A stretch of DNA of 64,000 nucleotides from GH45 sp046704385 (GCA_046704385.1 JBJKSB010000050.1:1-64000), one strand, 5' to 3'. Counted from the first letter of the stretch, positions 1-9,203 are shown. Notes: a model not told the origin generated them from the letters alone. A program made the numbers and translations.

Positions 1-119
1 ATTTAGATGAATTTTGCTACAAAGTAAATCGACGATACTATGGTGAGAAAATATTTGAAAGATTGCTAATAGCTTCAGTTTCTATAAATTATAAGAATGT
101 TATTACTGATTCCCGATAG
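1..119 (+). pseudogene. IS1595-type transposase, C-terminal end (cut by window edge)
   Basis: An open frame enters from the left edge and ends with TAG at 117-119. It encodes about 38 residues that begin LDEFCYKVNRRYYGEKIFER. The LDEFCYRFNRR-like stretch is what I recognise as the C-terminal end of IS1595-family (ISXO2-like DDE) transposases. Only the tail is visible, so I cannot tell whether the gene is intact upstream or already a fragment. It stops 23 bp before the ATG of the copper RND pump, so the insertion sequence boundary must lie within or very near the start of the efflux operon. I could not define a terminal inverted repeat here. Confidence 0.6.
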
Positions 120-142
120 ACATAAAATTAAAATTGTATAAA

Positions 143-3100
143 ATGTTAAACAAAATTATTCGGTTTTTTCTCGAAAATAAACTGGTAACATTTCTGCTGC
201 TTATAACCCTGATCACCTGGGGTATAATATCAGCTCCTTTCAACTGGAACATTGGATTTTTGCCCCGTGACCCTGTGCCGGTTGATGCCATACCCGATAT
301 TGGGGAAAACCAACAAATTGTATATACCGAATGGCCGGGCCGTTCGCCACAGGATATCGAGGACCAGATATCTTATCCGCTTACTACAGCACTACTTGGA
401 ATACCCGGAGTAAAAACCATTCGGAGTAATTCCATTTTCGGGGTATCAAGCATCTATATTATTTTTGATGATGATGTGGAATTTTACTGGAGCCGCACGC
501 GGATTCTGGAAAAACTCAACTCATTACCTGCCGGTACCTTGCCCGACGGGGTGACACCAACCCTGGGCCCTGATGCCACTGCCCTGGGACAAATTTACTG
601 GTACACGCTCGAAGGCAGAGACAAGGACGGTAATCCTTCAGGAGGCTGGGATCCCCAGGAATTGCGGACCATCCAGGATTTTTACGTTCGCTATTCCTTA
701 ACATCGGCAAAAGGGGTTTCTGAAGTAGCATCAATAGGCGGTTTTGTTAAAGAATACCAGGTTGACATCGACCCGAATGCTATGAAAGCATATGGGGTAA
801 GTGTTGCCCAGGTTATGAATGCCGTAAAAAAGAGTAATCTCGACATTGGTGCGCGAACTATTGAATATAACCGGGCCGAATACCTGATCAGGGCCTTAGG
901 TTATATTAAAAGCCTGAGCGATTTGGAAGAAAGTGTGGTTGCCGTTCACAATAATGTTCCTGTTCGCATTAAGGACGTAGCCAAAGTGAATTTTGGGCCT
1001 GCTACCCGCCGTGGCGGATTGGACAAAGGAGGTGCCGAAGCTGTGGGTGGCGTGGTAGTTGCCCGTTACGGTGCCAATCCAATGGAAGTTATTAATAATG
1101 TTAAGAAAAAAATCGCTGAAATATCGCCGGGTTTACCCAGCAAAAAACTCAATGATGGCACGGTATCTAAAGTTACCGTTGTACCATTCTACGATAGGAC
1201 CAGTTTAATTAAAGAGACCTTAGGAACCTTAGAATCTGCTCTATCTGATGAAATTCTTATCAGCATTATCGTGGTAATTATTTTGGTAATGAATTTAAGG
1301 GCCTCTGTTTTAATCTCAAGTTTGCTTCCCATTGGAGTGTTAATCACTTTTATAGTAATGCGTAAATTTCATGTGGATGCAAATATCGTGGCCTTATCCG
1401 GGATTGCAATTGCTATTGGAGTAATGGTTGATGTCGGAATTATTTTTACAGAGAATATAGTCCGGCACCTCGATATGCCTGAAAATATTGGAGCTAAGGG
1501 CAAAGAACTCATGAATGTAATATATAGCGCTACGGTTGAAGTTGCTTCTGCAGTAATTACGGCGCTGGCAACAACTATCGTAAGTTTTTTGCCTGTATTT
1601 GCCATGCAGGCGGCTGAAGGAAAATTATTTAAACCCCTGGCATTTACCAAGTCGTTTGCTTTACTGGCTTCACTGGTAATTGGAATCATTGTAATTCCTG
1701 CTTTAGCCCATATTATTTTTTCCATCCGCCTCGATAAGAAAAAAGTTTCAAGGATTTGGAATTATTCATTAATTGCCGCAGGTTTTATATTTATAATTTT
1801 CTTCCACAATTGGGTAGCTTTAGCTTTGATAGGTTTTGGAGTAAATAATTTATCAGAAAATAAATGGCCTGAAGAAAGAAGAAAATATACAAATGTTGTA
1901 AATATTGCCATTGCATTACTTTTAGTAGTGTACTTTTTAACCGCTCACTGGATGCCATTAGGAGCACAAAACGCACTGATTACCAACCTGCTTTTCGTAT
2001 TCGCAATACTTGCAGTGGTGTTAGGGATATTGATGACAGTGGTTCATTTCTATCCAAGTCTTTTGAAATGGTGCCTTGCAAACAAATGGAAATTTCTTTC
2101 CATTCCTGTTATTATAGTGTTTTTTGGTATTCTTACCTGGCAGGGAGCGAATAAAATATTTGGTTTTCTTCCGGTTAAATTTAAGGAAACACAGGCCTGG
2201 CAGTCTTTTGACAAAAGATTCCCGGGTGTTGGAAAAGAGTTTATGCCTGCTTTAGACGAAGGTTCATTTCTTTTAATGCCAACCACAATGCCTCATTCAG
2301 GCATTGAAGAAAATATTGAAGATATCCGTTTGCTGGATATGAAAGTAAACGAAATCCCCGAAGTGGAATCAACTGTTGGAAAATGGGGGCGTGTAAGTTC
2401 AGCGCTTGACCCTGCTCCTATTTCGATGTATGAAAACCTGGTGAATTACAAACCTGAATATATTTTGAATGAAGATGGTCATCGGATTCGTTTCCAAACC
2501 GATAAAGAAGGATTCTATAATACTAACTATAAATTATCACCGGATGATTTCCTTGGGTCATCAAAAAATAAAACAGATTTAGAGAAAGGTTTAAAATACG
2601 ATAACAAGGTTAAGCAATTCAAAATTTACCTTGACGGAAAATGGCAGGTTGCAACTCCTTATTTAAAAAAACTGACTCTTCAACATTTAAACGGAAATCT
2701 CAAAGATTATTTAGTTGAAGATGCGCAAGGAGAATATTTCAGAAACTGGCGACCAAACATTAAAAAGCCGGATGACATTTGGCAGGAAATAGTGGGTCAG
2801 GCAAATTTACCAGGCTTAACTTCCGCTCCTAAATTGCAACCAATCCAAACAAGGTTGGTGATGTTACAAACCGGAATGAGGGCACCTATGGGGGTTAAAG
2901 TTTACGGACCCGATTTAAAAACCATTGAAAAAACCGGTTTTGAATTGGAAAAACTCCTGAAAAATGTCCCCGGAATTGAGCCGGCATCTGTATTTGCTGA
3001 TCGGGTTGTTGGTAAACCTTACCTGGAAATTAAAATTGACCGTAAAGCTATTTCCCGCTACGGGCTTACCATTGATGATATGCAAATGTATATCAGTAGC

Positions 3101-4066
3101 GCTATTGGAGGCATGAAACTTACCAGTACCGTTGAAGGACGGGAAAGGTTCCCGGTTCGCGTAAGGTATGCCCGTGAATTCAGGGACAACCCTGATGACC
3201 TGAAAAATGTACTTATCCCCACTCCTGCCGGAGTTCAGGTACCGTTGGGGGAACTGGCCGATATTGTTTACACACGCGGTCCGCAATTAATAAAAAGCGA
3301 AGATACCTTCCTGGTAGGTTATGTAATTTTTGATAAAAAACCACAATATGCTGAAGGCGATGTAGTTGAAAATGCCCAGGCCTATCTGAAAAGCAAAATG
3401 GATGACGGTGAATTCATATTGCCTGCCGGTGTTAATTATAAATTTACCGGAAACTATGAGAATCAGATCAGTGCTACCAAAAGGCTAATGGTGGTAGTTC
3501 CCATTTCACTCATTATTATCTTCCTTATCCTTTACTTCCAGTTTAATTCTGTAACAACTTCAAGTATAGTATTCTCAGGTATTTTTGTTGCTTTTGCCGG
3601 AGGCTTCCTAATGGTTTGGCTTTACGGACAGGGATGGTTCCTGAATTTCTCGGTTGCAGGGATGAATATGCGTGATCTGTTCCAGATGCACACCATAAAC
3701 CTGAGCGTTGCGGTATGGGTAGGTTTTATAGCCTTGTTTGGGATTGCTACCAACGATGGTGTTATTATGGGGACCTACCAGATGCAGGTTTTTGAAAAAG
3801 AAAAACCAAACACAATAGCTGCCGTACGGGAATCTGTATTGCATGCAGGAATTAAAAGAGTAAGGCCGGCAATGATGACAGCATCATGCGCAATAATAGC
3901 CCTGATACCTGTACTTACTTCAACGGGAAAAGGTTCCGATATTATGGCACCTATGGCTATCCCAATGTTTGGCGGGATGGTATTACAGGTTATGACCATG
4001 TTTGTTGTTCCTGTACTTTACAGTATGTGGCAGGAAGGAAAAATAAAAAAACTTAATAGAAAGTAA
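143..4066 (+). CDS. cusA: CusA-like Cu(I)/Ag(I) efflux RND transporter
   Basis: This is the inner-membrane proton/metal antiporter subunit of a tripartite efflux pump. The ATG at 143 is preferred to a TTG at 134 because MLNKIIRFFLENK is the usual heavy-metal RND start. The TM4 motif GVMVDVGIIFTEN and a C-terminal RND permease half are present. The three methionines of the CusA metal site appear conserved: M712 in LLMPTTMP, M762 in APISM and M907 in RLVMLQTGM. The 50-residue spacing between the first two equals that of E. coli M573 and M623. At 1307 residues it is about 260 longer than E. coli CusA. One insert at about 527-632 adds several hydrophobic segments, and a hydrophilic insert lies between M762 and M907. 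The outer-membrane factor starts 1 bp after its stop. Copper/silver specificity is inferred from the methionines. Confidence 0.88.
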   Translation: MLNKIIRFFLENKLVTFLLLITLITWGIISAPFNWNIGFLPRDPVPVDAIPDIGENQQIVYTEWPGRSPQDIEDQISYPLTTALLGIPGVKTIRSNSIFGVSSIYIIFDDDVEFYWSRTRILEKLNSLPAGTLPDGVTPTLGPDATALGQIYWYTLEGRDKDGNPSGGWDPQELRTIQDFYVRYSLTSAKGVSEVASIGGFVKEYQVDIDPNAMKAYGVSVAQVMNAVKKSNLDIGARTIEYNRAEYLIRALGYIKSLSDLEESVVAVHNNVPVRIKDVAKVNFGPATRRGGLDKGGAEAVGGVVVARYGANPMEVINNVKKKIAEISPGLPSKKLNDGTVSKVTVVPFYDRTSLIKETLGTLESALSDEILISIIVVIILVMNLRASVLISSLLPIGVLITFIVMRKFHVDANIVALSGIAIAIGVMVDVGIIFTENIVRHLDMPENIGAKGKELMNVIYSATVEVASAVITALATTIVSFLPVFAMQAAEGKLFKPLAFTKSFALLASLVIGIIVIPALAHIIFSIRLDKKKVSRIWNYSLIAAGFIFIIFFHNWVALALIGFGVNNLSENKWPEERRKYTNVVNIAIALLLVVYFLTAHWMPLGAQNALITNLLFVFAILAVVLGILMTVVHFYPSLLKWCLANKWKFLSIPVIIVFFGILTWQGANKIFGFLPVKFKETQAWQSFDKRFPGVGKEFMPALDEGSFLLMPTTMPHSGIEENIEDIRLLDMKVNEIPEVESTVGKWGRVSSALDPAPISMYENLVNYKPEYILNEDGHRIRFQTDKEGFYNTNYKLSPDDFLGSSKNKTDLEKGLKYDNKVKQFKIYLDGKWQVATPYLKKLTLQHLNGNLKDYLVEDAQGEYFRNWRPNIKKPDDIWQEIVGQANLPGLTSAPKLQPIQTRLVMLQTGMRAPMGVKVYGPDLKTIEKTGFELEKLLKNVPGIEPASVFADRVVGKPYLEIKIDRKAISRYGLTIDDMQMYISSAIGGMKLTSTVEGRERFPVRVRYAREFRDNPDDLKNVLIPTPAGVQVPLGELADIVYTRGPQLIKSEDTFLVGYVIFDKKPQYAEGDVVENAQAYLKSKMDDGEFILPAGVNYKFTGNYENQISATKRLMVVVPISLIIIFLILYFQFNSVTTSSIVFSGIFVAFAGGFLMVWLYGQGWFLNFSVAGMNMRDLFQMHTINLSVAVWVGFIALFGIATNDGVIMGTYQMQVFEKEKPNTIAAVRESVLHAGIKRVRPAMMTASCAIIALIPVLTSTGKGSDIMAPMAIPMFGGMVLQVMTMFVVPVLYSMWQEGKIKKLNRK

Positions 4067-4067
4067 T

Positions 4068-5321
4068 ATGAAAAATAATAATTTCAAATATATCTGCCTG
4101 ATTCTGTTCATTTCACTTTCATTCACAGGAATGAGCCAGAATTATCTGGATGGATATTTAACGGAAGCTGCCCAAAATAATTCAGGCATTAAAAGCGCCT
4201 TTGATGCTTACCAGGCAGCGCTCGAAAAGGTTCCACAAGTTGGTGCCCTTCCCGACCCCCAGGTTACTTTCGGATATTTTATTCAACCTATTGAAACGCG
4301 TGTGGGTCCACAAAAAGCACGGATTTCAGCCACCCAGATGTTTCCCTGGTTTGGAACACTGGGAGCAAAAAAAGACGTAGCCACACAAATGGCCAAATCG
4401 AAATACGAGGGTTTTGAAGAAGAAAAATCTAAACTATTCTACAATGTAAAATCGGCATATTACAATTTATATTTTAACCAAAAAGCCGTTGGCATTACGT
4501 TGGAAAATATCCACATCCTTAATACTTTTCGCAAACTTGCTTTGATAAAAGTGGAATCGGGTATGGCCTCATCGGTTAACGTACTGAGGGTTGAAATGGA
4601 AATTGCCGATCTGGAAAATCAACTCGCCTTGTTAAAGGACAATTATAAGGTTTTGCAAACCGGATTCAACAATTTATTAAATGTTGATAACAACCGTGAA
4701 GTTACGCAGCCTGATTCATTAGAAAACAAAAATCTGAATCTAAGCTATGAAGCTGTTCTGGACAGTATCCGCACCGATAACCATCAACTGAAACAACTTG
4801 ATTTTATGATATCATCGTATCAAAATCAGGCTACGGTTGCTGAAAAAGCCGGGATGCCGAATGTTGCACTGGGATTCGATTATTTGATGATAGGCAAAAG
4901 TTCGAATCCGGCCTTAAGTGCCAGTGAATCGGGCAAGGATGCGATTGTTTTCCCTATGGTGGGCATTACCATTCCTTTGTACAGGAAAAAGTATACGGCT
5001 ATGGTAAAAGAGGCTGCTTGGTTGCAACAATCCACTGAAGAAGGAAAAGTAAACAAAACCAATCTTTTGGAAACCACTTTTGAAAAGGCAAATCGCGATT
5101 ACCAGGATGCTGACCGCCGGATTGCTTTATTTAACGGACAGCGGAAACGAGCCGATAAAGCCTTGAATATTTTACAAACAGCTTACGAAACAGATGGAAA
5201 GAATTTTGAAGAAGTACTCCGCATGGAACGGCAGTTGCTGAAATATAAACTGGAACTTGAAAAAGCCCGGTCGGATAAAGATGCGGCTATGGCATTTATT
5301 GATTTGCTGATGGGAAAATAG
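4068..5321 (+). CDS. cusC: CusC-like TolC-family outer membrane efflux protein
   Basis: This is the outer-membrane channel of the metal efflux pump. Residues 1-24 form a Sec signal peptide ending near GMSQ. The rest has the two repeated alpha-helical coiled-coil halves of the outer membrane efflux protein family, with heptad-rich stretches near residues 125-220 and 310-410. The length of 417 aa is normal for Bacteroidota CusC/TolC members. The gene follows cusA with a 1-bp gap and precedes cusB by 104 bp, so the order is cusA-cusC-cusB. No lipobox cysteine is present at the N-terminus, unlike E. coli CusC. Family assignment is firm; the partner is inferred from position. Confidence 0.85.
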   Translation: MKNNNFKYICLILFISLSFTGMSQNYLDGYLTEAAQNNSGIKSAFDAYQAALEKVPQVGALPDPQVTFGYFIQPIETRVGPQKARISATQMFPWFGTLGAKKDVATQMAKSKYEGFEEEKSKLFYNVKSAYYNLYFNQKAVGITLENIHILNTFRKLALIKVESGMASSVNVLRVEMEIADLENQLALLKDNYKVLQTGFNNLLNVDNNREVTQPDSLENKNLNLSYEAVLDSIRTDNHQLKQLDFMISSYQNQATVAEKAGMPNVALGFDYLMIGKSSNPALSASESGKDAIVFPMVGITIPLYRKKYTAMVKEAAWLQQSTEEGKVNKTNLLETTFEKANRDYQDADRRIALFNGQRKRADKALNILQTAYETDGKNFEEVLRMERQLLKYKLELEKARSDKDAAMAFIDLLMGK

Positions 5322-5400
5322 AGCCAGTCTACAGTCGGCAGAATTCAGTCGACAGTCTGCAGTCGGCAGTCAGTAAAGAGTGTACAGTAAACAGTGTTTG
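5322..5400. repeat. iterated CAGTCGGCAGT-type short repeats between cusC and cusB
   Basis: The spacer is made of imperfect tandem copies of a 10-12 base unit around CAGTCGGCAGT, CAGTCGACAGT and TACAGTAAACAGT. It holds no gene. It separates two genes that should belong to one operon. Confidence 0.6.
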
Positions 5401-5425
5401 ACATAAAAACATTAAATAAAATACG

Positions 5426-7264
5426 ATGAAACGGATAATCGATTTAATAAAACAAAATTATAAACTGGTACTTAGTGTACTGGTTTTGGGTCTGGCCCTG
5501 GGATTTTTCATGGGAAGACCTTCAAAAAAGGCAGGCAATGATGCCACAACCCAACAAGTTGAAACCCACAAACATCAGATTTGGACCTGCTCCATGCACC
5601 CGCAAATCCGTATGGACAAACCGGGTAAATGCCCTATTTGCGGAATGGACCTGATTCCTTTAAAAGATGATCACAGCGATGAAAAAGCTATTTCGCCTGA
5701 TGAAATACAAATGACGGAAGCAGCTATGAAAATTGCTGATATTCAGACCTTGAAGGTGGAAAAAGCACATCCTGACAAAGAAATTAACCTGTTGGGAAAA
5801 GTGAAGCCAGACGAACGGAATATCGCAGAACTTACTGCCCGTTTTGGCGGGCGAATTGAAAAGCTTTATGTGAACTTCACCGGGCAGAATGTAAATAAAG
5901 GTGAAAAACTTGCTACCATCTATTCTCCAAATTTGGTGACTGCTCAGAAAGAACTGTTGGAAGCCCTGGAATACAAACAAAGTAATCCCGAACTTTACAA
6001 TGCAGCAAGAAATAAACTCAAGCTTTGGGACCTCACCGATGGGCAAATTGACAACATTGAAAAGAAAGGAGAAGCCCAAAGCTATTTCGACATCCTTTCG
6101 CCAATAAAAGGGACGGTTATGCGACGCAATGTGGCACTTGGCGATTATGTGAAAGAAGGCAGTGCCCTGTTCCAGGTTATCGACCTGACAAGCGTATGGG
6201 TTATGTTTGAAGCCTACGAAAGCGATTTGCCCTGGATGAAACTGGGCGATAAAGTAGATTTCACCATCCAGTCGCTTCCCGGTAAAACTTTTACAGGAAA
6301 AGTCAGTTTTATCGATCCAATTATCGATCCGAAAACCCGGATTGCACAGGTACGTGTCGAAATTCAGAATCCCGGCCTGCTGCTAAAACCTGAGATGTTT
6401 GCCAACGGAACAGTAACTTCCTCTTTTGCTGAAAATACCAAAGACTTACTTATTCCAAAAACCGCAGTATTATGGACAGGGAAAAGGTCAGTGGTGTACG
6501 TTAAAAATCCAAACGTGGAGCAACCGACTTTCAGGTACCGCGAAATTGTATTAGGACCCGTTGCCGGCGATTCTTACGTAGTGAATAGTGGTTTGCAGGA
6601 AGGTGAAGAAATTGCTATAAATGGTGTATTTAAAATTGATGCAGCTGCTCAACTGGCCGGGAAATCCAGCATGATGAACCCCGACGGAGGTTCAGGTTCT
6701 ACAGGTGGTATGGCCGGTATGGACATGAGTGGAGGTTCTACAAAAAAAAGTACTATGCAAATGCCGGAGAAAACCACAGAAAAACCAGCGGAAAAAGTAG
6801 CCGCCCAACCTGATCCTGCATTCAAGCCTCAATTAACAGCAGTATACAAATCCTACCTGACAATGAAAAATGCGTTTATAAAGTCTGACCCAAAATTGGT
6901 TGTTAAAACTGCAAATTCAGTATTGAGTCAACTGGGAAACGTTGATATGGAATTATTGAAAGGAGATAATCATAGGGTTTGGATGAAACAATTAGGTTCG
7001 CTTAAAGATAACCTGAATAAGATGATTGCCAAACCGGAAATTGAAAGCCAGCGTGAAGCTTTTGGGAAGTTTAACCTAACTTTTTATGAAACTATTAAAG
7101 GTTTTGGCCTGGCCGGAACAAAAACCTACTATCAGCACTGCCCCATGGCTTTTGAGGGTAAAGGGGCATACTGGTTTAGCGAATATGATTCAATCCAAAA
7201 TCCTTATTATGGGGATGCAATGTTAGGCTGTGGCGAAACAACTGAAACTTTAGATTATAAATAG
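5426..7264 (+). CDS. cusB: CusB-like periplasmic adaptor with metal-binding and DUF3347 domains
   Basis: This is the membrane-fusion subunit that links CusA to CusC in the periplasm. Residues 12-30 form an N-terminal membrane anchor. A heavy-metal-binding domain follows at about 52-78, with WTCSMHP and CPICGMDL giving ligands C55, M57, C69, C72 and M74. The barrel-sandwich and beta-barrel adaptor core spans about 100-400. A Met/Gly-rich linker (about 415-455, with MAGMDMSGG) leads to a C-terminal DUF3347-type domain (about 475-600) containing YYQHCPMAF and a further Cys near the end. At 612 aa it is much longer than E. coli CusB because of the extra N- and C-terminal domains, an architecture seen in Bacteroidota. 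The added domains probably capture or chaperone Cu(I). Confidence 0.88.
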   Translation: MKRIIDLIKQNYKLVLSVLVLGLALGFFMGRPSKKAGNDATTQQVETHKHQIWTCSMHPQIRMDKPGKCPICGMDLIPLKDDHSDEKAISPDEIQMTEAAMKIADIQTLKVEKAHPDKEINLLGKVKPDERNIAELTARFGGRIEKLYVNFTGQNVNKGEKLATIYSPNLVTAQKELLEALEYKQSNPELYNAARNKLKLWDLTDGQIDNIEKKGEAQSYFDILSPIKGTVMRRNVALGDYVKEGSALFQVIDLTSVWVMFEAYESDLPWMKLGDKVDFTIQSLPGKTFTGKVSFIDPIIDPKTRIAQVRVEIQNPGLLLKPEMFANGTVTSSFAENTKDLLIPKTAVLWTGKRSVVYVKNPNVEQPTFRYREIVLGPVAGDSYVVNSGLQEGEEIAINGVFKIDAAAQLAGKSSMMNPDGGSGSTGGMAGMDMSGGSTKKSTMQMPEKTTEKPAEKVAAQPDPAFKPQLTAVYKSYLTMKNAFIKSDPKLVVKTANSVLSQLGNVDMELLKGDNHRVWMKQLGSLKDNLNKMIAKPEIESQREAFGKFNLTFYETIKGFGLAGTKTYYQHCPMAFEGKGAYWFSEYDSIQNPYYGDAMLGCGETTETLDYK

Positions 7265-7293
7265 TTAAAATCAAATCACAAAAATTAAGAAAA

Positions 7294-7809
7294 ATGAGAA
7301 AATTTTTGAATTTATGGAGTGTTGGAATAGTAGTTACATTGATGCTAACGGTTTCTTGTTCCAAAGATGGGTCACAATCTACAGATTACCTGAATGAAAT
7401 ACTGGGTACATACCAGGGAACTTACACAAGTTCAAATACGCTAAAATCAGGTAATACAGCTACTGCAGAAGTTTCAACAAATTCCGATAGCACACTGTTC
7501 ATTCACTGCTACGGTGACGAATTGGATACCACCATAATTATGGATGCCTATGAAAATGGCGATTCAATTATGGTTTGCAGCCAAAGCGAGGATTTTCAGG
7601 ATGAATATGGTGGCATGAGTTTTGGCCGGGGCATGATGATGATGGGCTCTGATGACAACGAAACAGAGTGGCAGCATCATATGGCCGGATACCACAATGA
7701 AGGAAATTTACATTATGGTGGATTTGACATGAAAATGCACAGCTTTGAATACAGTTATAGAATGATGGGCGATTCCACCTATTATATTAAATTTCAAGGC
7801 TCCAAATAA
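7294..7809 (+). CDS. Met/His-rich lipoprotein of the copper cluster, function unknown
   Basis: I do not recognise a named family. The protein has a lipoprotein signal with the cleavage cysteine at C22 (LTVSC) and a mature chain of about 150 aa. The middle is Ser/Thr-rich. The last third is rich in Met and His (GRGMMMMGSDD, EWQHHMAGYHNEG, MKMHSFEYSYRMM), which are soft-metal ligands. It lies 29 bp after cusB in the same direction and is followed by a DUF2231-like protein and an HMA protein, so co-expression with the copper pump is likely. A role as periplasmic or membrane-anchored Cu(I)/Ag(I) sponge is inference from composition and neighbours. Confidence 0.65.
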   Translation: MRKFLNLWSVGIVVTLMLTVSCSKDGSQSTDYLNEILGTYQGTYTSSNTLKSGNTATAEVSTNSDSTLFIHCYGDELDTTIIMDAYENGDSIMVCSQSEDFQDEYGGMSFGRGMMMMGSDDNETEWQHHMAGYHNEGNLHYGGFDMKMHSFEYSYRMMGDSTYYIKFQGSK

Positions 7810-7848
7810 ACAAAAAATGAAATAGCTAACCTTTTAAAATTAATAATC

Positions 7849-8385
7849 ATGTTACCACTACATCCTTTAATTGTACATTTCCCCATAGCGTTGCTGATTG
7901 GGGCTATGGCTTTTCTGTTGATATCTTATATCAAACCGGGTAAAGCCGATATTTTTAGAGAACTGTTTAAATGGAATCTTCTTTTAGGAACCATTGGATC
8001 AATTGCGGCTGTAATAAGCGGACTAATCCAGGAAGATACTCTTATTCATAACGAAGCCATCCATGAATTGATGGAACTGCACGAAAAACTGGGGATAATT
8101 TTTACAACGGTTTTTATTTTACTTAACGTTTGGTTATGGTGGAAAAAACCTGACTTCAAAAAGCCCGGTGGTATTACTTTTTCCATTGTTTTTGTTGCCG
8201 CCATTTTAGTTATGGCTTTTTCAGCCCATTTGGGTGGCAGGATGGTTTATGAACAAGGGGCCGGAGTGAAACCAATGGAACAGATTATTCTTCAAAACGG
8301 AGGATCGCAGCATCACCATCATCATGGAGATAAGGACGATGATCATGATGAAGACCATAATCATAGTGCTGATCATGAAGACTAA
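7849..8385 (+). CDS. DUF2231-like membrane protein with His-rich tail
   Basis: The protein starts MLPLHPLIVHFPIAL, the conserved opening of DUF2231 membrane proteins, and has four hydrophobic helices in residues 10-130. The conserved HPLIVHFP histidines and a helix with HELMELHEKLG suggest a heme or metal site. The C-terminus (about 153-178) is a run of His, Asp and Glu with a five-His block, unlike the rest of the protein and probably metal binding. It is 39 bp from the Met-rich lipoprotein and 50 bp from the HMA protein. DUF2231 proteins often sit beside copper or cytochrome genes, but their function is not established. Confidence 0.75.
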   Translation: MLPLHPLIVHFPIALLIGAMAFLLISYIKPGKADIFRELFKWNLLLGTIGSIAAVISGLIQEDTLIHNEAIHELMELHEKLGIIFTTVFILLNVWLWWKKPDFKKPGGITFSIVFVAAILVMAFSAHLGGRMVYEQGAGVKPMEQIILQNGGSQHHHHHGDKDDDHDEDHNHSADHED

Positions 8386-8435
8386 GTTGAACAAGATTAA
8401 TAAATTAAAATATAAATACAATAAAAAGTTGAATT

Positions 8436-8813
8436 ATGAAAAAAACCATTTTATTGAGCTTCATGCTCACAGTAGTTTTCGGTTTAACCGGCATGGCCCA
8501 AAGCAAAACCGAAAATATTAAAGTTTACGGCAAATGCGGTATGTGTCAAAAACGCATTGAAACCGCTGCCAAATCAGTTGACGGAGTAACCAAAGCCACC
8601 TGGGATATGAAAACCCAAATGATGGAAGTTTCCTTCGACAGTACTAAAACCAATCTTGATAAGATTGAACTGGCAGAAGCCAAAGTGGGTCATGATACCG
8701 ACATGCACAAAGCTGATAATGAAACCTACAACAATCTTCCAAGCTGTTGTCATTACGATCGTCCTGATGGTACAAAATCAGAGATGAAAAAAGATTGCGA
8801 AATGAAGAAGTAA
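8436..8813 (+). CDS. exported heavy-metal-associated (HMA) domain protein
   Basis: Residues 1-22 form a Sec signal peptide ending GMAQ. The mature protein is one HMA (MerP/CopZ-like) domain with VYGKCGMCQKRIETAA, where C34 and C37 are the CxxC-type metal ligands, followed by VDGVTKATWD. A Cys-rich tail follows (LPSCCHYDR and a final KKDCEMKK). At 125 aa it is longer than CopZ (about 70 aa) because of the export signal and tail. It is the last gene of the copper cluster. A periplasmic Cu(I) carrier that hands metal to CusB/CusC is the simplest role. Family assignment is secure; the partner is inferred. Confidence 0.82.
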   Translation: MKKTILLSFMLTVVFGLTGMAQSKTENIKVYGKCGMCQKRIETAAKSVDGVTKATWDMKTQMMEVSFDSTKTNLDKIELAEAKVGHDTDMHKADNETYNNLPSCCHYDRPDGTKSEMKKDCEMKK

Positions 8814-8830
8814 TCTTTAATTAGTTATTT

Positions 8831-8881
8831 ACCCGGGGTGCGTGAGCCATGGTAAAGAAATCATGCAAATGCATTCCGGGT
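8831..8881 (+). terminator. possible hairpin closing the copper cluster
   Basis: ACCCGGGGTGC (8831-8841) pairs with GCATTCCGGGT (8871-8881) in 9 of 11 positions, and the loop is about 29 bases. It lies 17 bp after the last gene of the cluster. A clean T-run is lacking, so terminator function is uncertain. Confidence 0.25.
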
Positions 8882-8961
8882 TTAGTCATTTTCCACTGCA
8901 GCTTATTCAAAATTTTATTATCTAAGCCTTCTGTGCAAAAGTGTATTACTTATTCTTAAAG

Positions 8962-9120
8962 GTTAGAACTTCAAGGTTCTTTCGGATCACTTCAGAAATT
9001 TGGTGGATTAAAATTCAGATTGATAAAACTGACAAATAAATCAATATCATTCCTGTTCTTTTCCTGTGATAAAAAGAACCAAAAATCAACCGAAATATCA
9101 AGTGATCCGTTCTTTCTAAC
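8962..9120. repeat. short element bounded by inverted repeats (possible MITE)
   Basis: The 390-bp gap between the copper cluster and the tRNAs holds no ORF. It contains GTTAGAA...CGGATCACTT (8962-8992), matched in reverse complement by AAGTGATCCG...TTCTAAC (9100-9120). The left copy has about 10 extra bases between the two blocks. The inside is non-coding. This looks like a small mobile-element derivative, but no target duplication was identified. Confidence 0.4.
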
Positions 9121-9203
9121 TTTATAGAGAATATTCAATTATTTTAATTTACCAGTATAAACAGATAAAAAAGACTGCCATATCTGACAGTCCTTTCAAC
9201 CCG

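Noticed and set aside
8221..8521. Met/Ile-rich open frames on both strands across the His-rich tail
   Set aside because: They are shadows of the CAT/GAT repeats encoding the His/Asp tail of the DUF2231-like protein.
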